Shown here in pieces: positions 10,701-19,700 of a DNA stretch of 64,000 nucleotides. How positions within the stretch are numbered: position 1 is the first letter of the stretch; each line of letters starts with the position of its first letter. A program made the position numbers and the translations under genes. The DNA comes from Sternotherus odoratus (taxonomy: Eukaryota; Chordata; Testudines; Kinosternidae). Below the pieces are notes generated by a model. That model searched no databases, was not told the origin of the DNA, and saw only the letters and a list, made by a program, of their open reading frames with translations. The stretch lies in the NCBI GenBank assembly GCA_032164245.1, contig JAVMKO010000006.1:103929310-103993309 (forward strand), written 5' to 3'.

Positions 10701-13700
10701 AGACCCACCTCCCCTCCACCTTCCTGTGGTCCATGTATCCACCCCTGACCCCAGGGTTTAGGTCCACCCCTGTGTCACCCCCTCACCTGGCAGTCTGTCC
10801 GGGATGCGCCGGAGCTGCCGGAGGCTCTGGTCCAGGAGGAAGCAGTAGCCTTTGAGGTACATGTTCTCCCCGCAGGCCTGGTGCACTGTGGGGCCGCACG
10901 CCTGGGGCCCAAGAGAGGGGCGGGGTCAGTAGGTGCCCCTCTGAACAGAGCACTGAGGGTTGGGGAGAGAGACGGGGTCCTGCTCCCCCACATGGACATG
11001 CAGGGAAAGGCCCTGCCAGGGCAGGGGAACCCCTTGGGGCAGACAGGACTCAAGGACCCAGCACCTAACTCCCAGAGAGGAGACAGGGGTCCCAGTCACT
11101 GTTGCCATGTCAACGTCACCCGGTTGCCAGGCTCCCTGCTCTGGTCATGCACAGTCACTGTCGCCATGGCGACAACCCAGTTCCAATGCTTCCTGCTATG
11201 TCAGCTCCCTGCTTCCTTCCAGTCACTGTCACCATGGCTACAGCAGCCAGTTTATCTCCATCCCTCACAGTCACTGTTGCCAAAGTGAGGATACCTGGCT
11301 ACCACCATTCCCTACCGCATCGTTGTGCCCTCCCACCCCCGCCCTCCAGTTACAGGAGTTACCAACAGCTCTCACACAGTTATCATATAGTCATGGTCAT
11401 GTCAGCCAATTATCACCTCTGCACCATTGCTCCACTCACACTGACTCTGCCCATGAGAAGTGGGGTTTCAGGGAGGGGGATCTGTCCCCTGGAATGATGA
11501 GGGAGCAAATGTCAGACCCCAGTCCCAGCACCCATCTCCCCAGGGTGTGGTACCTACCAGGAACTGGGAGCCTCGGGCATCCAGAGACAAACTGAGGGAC
11601 ATGTTCACGGCATTGTGAGGCCCTGACAGGGGAGAGAAACACACCAGGCTGAGCAAATAAACTCCACTCCCGTCCCAGAGTGGAGGATAGAACCGAGGAT
11701 TCCTGACTCCCAGTGCTAACCAATAGACCCCCCTACAGTGGGGGACAGAACCCAGGAGTTCTGGCTCCCAGCCCCCCCCCCCACTCTAACCCACTAGACC
11801 CCCTTCCCTCTCAGAGGTGGGGTCAGAACCCAGGAGTCCTGCTTCCCACCCCAATCCTATTGCTGAGCCCCACAGCACAGGGTGTCCCTACTCTGGATGA
11901 GGATCTCCTGGCAGCGTCCGGAGTCCGGGTCGCACTTGTAGACTTTGCCGGTTTCATTCACGTTTCCCGTCTGCAGCGGGGCCCCGACGATCAGCCTGTG
12001 GGGAGAGAGACAAGGGGGTTTGGGGGAGATGCCCCGTCACACCCAGGGGAGTGAGGCCCAGGGGAGGCAGCCCAGCCAGACAAGCCCCTCAGCGTTTGGC
12101 ACAAGTCATGTGGGGTCCCATGTCTGGCCCTTACCCCCCAGCTCTGGCACTCCCGAACTGCGCCACGCTCTGCCCGAACCCCGCTGCTGCCTTCTTGAAG
12201 GTGATGGGTCCCTCCACGTCCACGTTGAATCCACTACTGGGTGCCAGCACTGCAGGGGTTAAACAGTCACCAGTTAGTGCTTCCCCTACAAATAATGGGC
12301 CAGTGGTTGGGGCTGAGGGATTGGCTCCTTCTGGCTACAGGACTGAATTCCACCCCTGACTCCCCCACCCTGCTCTAACCCACCCAACCCCGCTCCTCTC
12401 CCAAACCCAGGGATAGAACCCAGGTGTCCTGACTCCCAGCTCCTCACCACCTGCTCCCGGCAGTCTAGTCCTCAAGGGCTATTTTATGCAAATCATTCCC
12501 CACATTTATTTGCATAGCACCAGACACTCCCACTTAAAAATAAATATCAGGAGTAGAGCTAGCGGTGGTGGAGGAAGCCGTAGAATAGATGTATCTCCAT
12601 CAGCTTCCCTGGCGCTGATCCGTAGTGGGTGCACTTCCTGTAGGGCAGTGCTTCTCAATTATTGTCTGTCATGCCCCCCCTAGGAAGAAGAAAACATTTC
12701 GCGCCCCCGCGCGACTGCCCTGCGACCCCCGCCCCTCCTGTCAGGGCGCAGCGGGCGGCAGCGACGGGCCGGCTCCCGCTCCCACCGGCCGCGCCAAGGC
12801 CAGCTCCGGCCCGCAGCTCCGCTCCCCTGCCCGGCCCGCCTACCTGGGCCCGCACTTACCGCGCGGCTCCCACGATGGCGGCGGCACCGAGCGTGGCCTG
12901 AACCCACTGAGCCGCCTTCCCTCGCGCTCCCCGCCCCGCCCGGACACGCCCAGCGCCCCGCGGCACGCCGGGAAACAGAGTCCTGCCACCCGCAATGAAC
13001 GGGCCCGGCGGGGAGCGCAGGGACTACCATTCCCGGCGTGCCACGCGCCGCGGCCGCCCACCGACTCCCTGCTTGAATGAAAGGCAATGAAACAACGTTC
13101 CGATCTAGATGACGAGGTCAAACGAGCCCCCCTTTACGGATCCTCGCGCCCCCCCTGGGGGGCGCGCCCCACTATTTGAGAAGCACTGCTGTAGGGGTAG
13201 AAGAAGGGACCATTGCCATCGTCTACGCTGATCTCCCAGATAATACAGGCCAGAGAACTTCCCCTGCATTAATCCCTGACTGAACTACGGCAGATCTTTC
13301 AGAAAAATGTCCAGTCCTCATGTAAAATTTCCAGTGATGGAGAATCTACTACAGCTCTAGGCAAACTGTTCCAGTGGTCAGTTAATGCTTCCTGTTAAAA
13401 ATGTTGGCTTTATTTGCAGTCACAGGCCATGTCTGCACTACCACTTGCGGCGGCAAAACATGTGTCATTCAGGAATGTGAAAAAAACCACATCCATGAGT
13501 GACATAAGTTTCGCTGGCGTGAGAGCTTCTCCCACCGATAGAGCTACCACCGCTCATTGAGGTTCTGTATTTACGTTGACTGGAGAGCTCTTTCCTGTTG
13601 GCACAAAGTCACAGGCACTGACTCTGTGGGTGCTCCGGGGCTGGAAAAATGGGTGGGTGCTTTGCACCCACCAGCAGCTCCCCGTTCCCCCCTCCAGCTC

Positions 13701-16700
13701 ACCTCCGCCTCCTCCCCTGAGTGCACCACGTGCCTGCTTTTCCCCCTAGCTCCCAGCGTTCACACTGCAAAACAGCTGTTTCATGAAGCTGGGAGGAAGG
13801 GAGGAGGAGGGGGAATGCAGTGCGCTCAGGGGAGGAGGTGGGAACGGGGAGGGGATTTGGGGAAGGGGTCCAATAGGGGCAGGGAGGGAGGCAGAGTTGG
13901 GGTGGGGGACTTTGGGGAAGGGCTTCGAATGGGGGCAGGGAAGGGGTGCAGTTGGGCCAGGGAGGGGGTGCAAACACCCTCCGGCGCCAGGAAAACTTGG
14001 TGCCTATGGATAGAGTAGCTACGTGAGTGATCTTACATCGGTGCAGCTGCATCAGCATAGATGTGCCATGTGGACTCACTAGTGTAGACATGGCCTTTGT
14101 TTGTCTATCATCAACTTTCAGCCATTGATCGGGTTAACCCTTTATCTGCTAGATTGAAGAGACCAATCCTCATAAGTACTCATAGACTTGGTTCAAGCCA
14201 CCTCTTAACCTTCCCTTAACTAGATTGACTCCAGGAGTCAATCACTATGTCAGGGTTCCCTCCCCACTCTGAACTCTGGGGTACAGATGTGGGGACCCAC
14301 ATGAAAGACCCCCTAAGCTTATATTCCATCATTTTAGGATAAAAACTTCCAAGGCACAAATTCCTTGTCCTTGGATGGTATTGCTGCTGCCACCAACTGA
14401 TTTAAACAAACATTCTGGGAAGGTCCACTTGAAACCTTATCCCCGCCCCCCAAGTCCCTCCACACTCTTTCCTGGGGAGGCTTGAGAATAATATACCAAC
14501 TGATAGGCTAACAAAATGAGCACAGACCAAATCCCTAGTTTTTAGGTGTCACGGAGTGTGGGGAGTCCGGTCCCTGCACCCCCGCTTCCTGGGATTCTCA
14601 GGCAGCCAGCAGATTAGAAGGTTTATTGAGATGACAGGAACACAATCCAACTCAGAGCTTCCTAGTCTAGACAGGACCCCTCAGTCAGGCCCTTCCGGGG
14701 GACCGGGAGATGAGGCCCAGGGTTTTGGGGCTCCCGGCCTTGTTCCCAGTCTTCTTCTTCCTCCTAACCTGAACAAAAGCCCAGCCAAAAACTGTTTTCC
14801 TGCCTCCTTCCTGCCCCCTCCCCCCAAGCCTTTGTTAGAAACTCACAGACATCCAGCGTCCCATCACCTGGCTGGGGTCAGGTTACATCCCAGCCTCACC
14901 TTTTACCATCACATCAGGGCACTGAAAATGAATCAGGTTCTTAACAGTTGAATTTAATTAAAACAAAGAAGGAAAAGAATCACACCTGCAAAATCAGGAT
15001 GGAAGAGAACTTCAAAGAACTTTAAATAAAAAGATTTAAAACACAGAGGATTCCCTTCGGACTCTGCTTCCCAGTTACAAAACAGGAATAAAATTACTTC
15101 ATAGCAGAGGGGAAAATTCACAAGCTAAAAACAGAAGGTAATCGAATGCATTTCCTTGTTGATACTTACAATTTCTGTAATTCTATGCATCCGATGAAGT
15201 GGGCTATAGCCCACGAAAGCTTATGATGAAATAAACGGGTTAGTCTCTAAGGTGCTACAAAGTCTTCCTTATCTTATTTACAGATACAGACTAACACGGC
15301 TGCTAATCTTAAACCTGTAATTTTAGATGCATCATTTCTGGGGGAGCTGGGTTGCCTGCTTGGTCTCTCTCTTTGTCTCGAGAGAGAACAACACAAAGAG
15401 CACAAAGAAAACCTTCCCCTCCCTTCCAGATGTGAAAGTATCTTCTTTCCCCATAAGTCTTTCTGGTCAAGTGCCAACTAGGTTAACTGAACTGATTAAC
15501 CCCTTACAGGTAAAGAAGGGATTTTATGCTACCCGTAGCTGTATATTTATGACATACTATGAGGTAGGTTTTCCAATCCTTTCATTAGTCTTGTGGCTCT
15601 TCCCTGACCCCTCTCCCATTTATCAACCTCCTTCGTGAATTGTGGGCACCAGAACTGAACTCACTCTTCCAACAGGGCCAAATACAGAGGTAAAATGCAA
15701 CGGAACCTCAGAGTTATGAACAGCCCGGGAATGGGGGTCCTTCGTAACTCTGAAATGTTCATAACTCAAACAAAACAGGATGGTTCTTTCAAAACTTTAC
15801 AACTGAACATTGACTTAATACAGCTTAGAAACTTATTATGCAGAAGAAAAATGCAGCTTCCCCTTTATATTTTTAGTAGTTTACTTTTAACACAGCACCG
15901 TACTGAATTAGCTTCTTTTTTTGGTTTTTGCTGCTTCTTGGGTGTGTACTTTTGGTTCAAATGAAGTGTGTTGTTGACTGGCCCGTTGGTAACTCTGGTG
16001 TTTGTAACTCTGAGGTTCTACTGTAACCTCTCTCTTCCTGCTTGAGATTCCCCTGTCCATGCAGACACGGATTGCAATAGCCCTTTTGGCCACAGAATCA
16101 CACTGGTAAAATGTGTGTTGTGGGAGCGGACGCTGAGACCCACCAAACTCATGACACACAATGACCAGGCAGTGGGGGGCAACACTGAATCCCTAATGCA
16201 TAGGGTAGCTAACTAACTCCCCAGTTTCCCGTGGGACTGGCTGGGGGAACCTCTCTCCAATTGGCTGATCTTCCCGACATCCTTCACCTCCTGGGGAAAG
16301 GCAGCCAAAAGGGTCGCCACAGGAGGTAAGCAGGGCTGAGAGGAATTGTGAGAGAGAAGTAGGGAGTGTCAGAATCTCTCAGGGTGGCTCTGCTCTCCTG
16401 GCCCCGGCTCTTCTAACCTCTCCACCCCTGGAAGCCCAGACCTGGGAACAGGGCCGGCGACAGGGGGGTACTATGGGTACAGCTGTACCAGGCCCCGGAC
16501 TTAAGGACTTAAGTGGGGAGGAAGTTAGGTTCAGTGGGATGGGCCGGGCCAGGCAGGGGTGGGGGAGGCTGGGCGGGGGTAAAGGAATATCACCCCCAAC
16601 AGTGGGGTGGGCCAGGCAGGGATGGGTGGGGAGGGGAGGAGGTTAGGCTGGGGGAGGAGATTAGGTTGGGTGGGCCGGGTCAGGCAGGGGGGAAGGAGAA

Positions 16701-19700
16701 TAGGCTGGGGGGGGGCCCAAACGATCAGAGTAGGGGGCCCCCAAACGATCAGAGTAGGGGGCCCCCAAATGATCAGAGTAGGGGGCCCCAAAATTTCTGT
16801 CACCGGCCCTGCCTGGGAAGGAGAGTCCCCCTGGAGCTGCCCCCTCCAAGCTGGGAGGAGGTAAAGACCCACCAGATTTGCAGGAGGAGCAGATGGGGGC
16901 AAGGCGGGGTGCAGCATTGTGGGGCTGGGGGGTGAGGCTGGAAAACTGTGGGGCTGGCAGGACAAAGGGGGGAGGGATAGTTCAGTGGTTTGAGCAGTGG
17001 CCTGCTAAACCCAGGGTTGTGAGTTTGATGCTTGAGGGGGCCATTTGGGAATAGGGGCAAAAATAAGGATTGGTCCTGCTTTGAGCAGGGGGTTGGACTA
17101 GATGACCTCCTGAGGTCCCTTCCAACTCTGAGATTCTATGATAGGGTGAGGGCAGGCTCCCCCAATCTTCCCTTCATCCCTTTTTAGGACCCGTCTCCCA
17201 GTGTGCCTCAGACTCCCCAGGCCCAGCCGCAAATCATCATCCTTCTTCTCAGCCACCACCCTGTGTGACCTCCCGCCAGGCCCTGAGCGGTCCCAGCTTC
17301 ACAGACGGCAGAGACGTGACTTTGAATCAGGAAGAAGCTGTGGGGACTTCACAGCAGGATGTGCCAGCCACGTCCACTTCCTGCCCACCAACCGCAGCCT
17401 CAGCCCACATCTGACCAAGCACACGTGCCCCCCACAGAGGGAGAGTCACACCGCCCCGCCATTCCCTCCCAGAGAGGCCCAACAAGCATCCACGTCTCCG
17501 TGCTGGGTGAAGGAATCCCTGTGCAAACAGCCCCCCAGGCTCCACCCCAGAGGTGGTTGCATCTCAGCACCAGGCAAATAAATTCAGGGAATCCATGCCT
17601 GCAAAATATGGTTTTCCTGTGCACGATACCATGGTTTTGGGTCTGGTATAAAACAACCCCCAGAGAATGAGAATTATAATCCAGTGTCAAAACAGAGCCC
17701 TCACTTGCATATGCAAATACATCCACACCAACTTTAGATCATGCCCTTCACTGTTCATTGCTTACCAACATAGTCTCTTTGGCTCTGTTTAGGGAGGCCT
17801 CTTGCACACGTTACAGTTCCACTATCTCATTGTTCATCTGTGGCCAATACAGTCTCTCTCCGGCTCTGCATTGACATTTCTTCATGCCCAAGCGTCCTTC
17901 ATGTCCTCCCCGGAGCTTGTAATGTCTTCAGCGCTGCTATTCTATTTCCTCTCAACAATACATCACCACTAACAGACAACTGAAATGTGGAGTTGGTCTG
18001 GAACATCCTGGCCACCTGACGGTAATAGTCTTAATTACCCTCTGTAAAGTCATTACCTGTAGCCTCGGCAAGCTCATTCCAAAACCTTTCTGAGACAGAG
18101 CCCCACTCCCCTCCCAGAGCTGGGGATAGAACCCAGGAATCCTGACAACCAGACCCTCCCCCCCAGTTCATTCCAGTTTCCCTTGCATCTAGCCCTGGAG
18201 GGCTATTTTATGCAAATCATTCCCTGGATTCATTTACATAGCAGCAGAAACTTCCACGTGAAGAATAAATATAAGGAGTGTGTTTAGCACTGGTGAATGA
18301 AGCCCTTGATTTATCTCTGGCCGACCTGGACTCACTGGGGGAAGGGGACTTTCTGTAGGGCCGCAGGGGCAGATCAGCCTTCATAGAATTACAGAAGAGA
18401 ACGCTAGAAGGAACCGTTGCGTTCATCTACCCTGACTTCCTGCGTAACACGAGCCAGCAAGCTTCTCCGCATTAATCCCCGTTTGAACTAGACTGGCACA
18501 TTTAGAAAAAGATCTAATCTCCATGCAAACTTGCCAGTGACAGAGAATCCACCACGACCCCTGGTAAATTGTTCCCGTGGTTGTAACTCTCAGTGTTAGA
18601 AATGTTACACCTCATTTCCAGTCTAAGTTTATCCAGCTTTGGCTTCCAGGCATTAGATGGTGTTAGATCTTCCTCTGCTAGATCAAAGAGCCCATTATCA
18701 AATATTTGGTCCCCTCCCAGGTACTTATAGGCTGAGATTGTCATCTCTTGGCCTTCACTTTGTTAATCTAAATAGTGATAAATTCAAGGAGTTCAATCTA
18801 TCAGGCAGGTTTTCTAATGCTTTGATCATTCCCCATGTAATCAACCTCCTTCTTCAACTGTGGACACCAGAGCTGGCCACAGGATTCCAGCAGCACATGC
18901 ACTGCTGGCAAATACAGAGATAAAATAACCTCTTGCTCCTACTCGAGTTTCCCCAGCATAGGCATCCAAGGGTTGGCCACAGCATTGCACTTGGAACTCC
19001 TTGGCCCAGGCAGTTCTCGGTCTCTCTGCCGCATCTATCACTTCATAGAATATCAGGGCTGGAAGGGACCTCAGGAGGTTTTAGTCCAACCCCCTGCTCA
19101 AAGCAGGATCAACCTCAACTAAATCATCCGAGCCAGGGCTTTGTCAAGCCTGATCTTAAAAGCCTCTAAGGAAGGAGATTCCACCACCTCCCTAGGTAAC
19201 CCATTCCAGTTCTTCACCACCCTCCTAGTGAAAAAGTGTTTCCTAATATCCAATGTAGACCTTCCCCACTGCAACTTGACAGAACAGGGAGTAATGGTCT
19301 CATCTGCTACCACTGAGAACAATCTAGATCCATCCTCTTTGGAACCCCCTTTCAGGTAGTTGAAAGCAGCTATCAAATCTCCCCTCAGTCTTCTCTTCTG
19401 TAGACTAAACAATCCCAGTTCTCTCAGCCTCTCCTCATAAATCATGTGCGCCAGGCCCCTAATCATTTTTGTTGTCCTCTGCTGGACTCTTTCCAATTTT
19501 TCCACATCCTTCTTGTAGTGTGGGGCCCAAAACTGGACGCAATACTCCAGATGAGGCCTCACCAATGTCGAACAGAGAGGAATGATCATGTCCCTCTATC
19601 TGCTGGCAATGCCCCTACTTATACAGCCTAAAATGCCATTAGCCTTCTTGGCAACAAGGGCACACTGTTGACTCATATTCAGCTTCTTGTTCACTGTAAT

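Larger units (their letters stand above)
9432..11557 (-). other. Introns 4, 5, 6 and 7 of the minus integrin gene
   Basis: The spaces between exons at 10787-10901, 10206-10336 and 9850-9995 hold dispersed copies of the CAGGAGTCCTG-type repeat, a CAGCACAGCGCCCCCTAG-type repeat near 10110, and in intron 4 diverged units around GCCATGGYGAC. No other gene. Confidence 0.6.
14248..15545 (+). mobile_element. LTR copy A with two nested insertions
   Basis: Begins TGTCAGGGTTCCCTCCCC and ends near TATTTATGACA. It is the same family as 59449-60427. One LTR-like element is nested at 14548-14937 and a repeat tail at 15189-15314. No coding region was seen. Confidence 0.65.

Noticed and set aside
16967..17040. 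Functional tRNA gene
   Set aside because: The cloverleaf is degenerate and the head is joined to a CR1-type tail, so it is a SINE.
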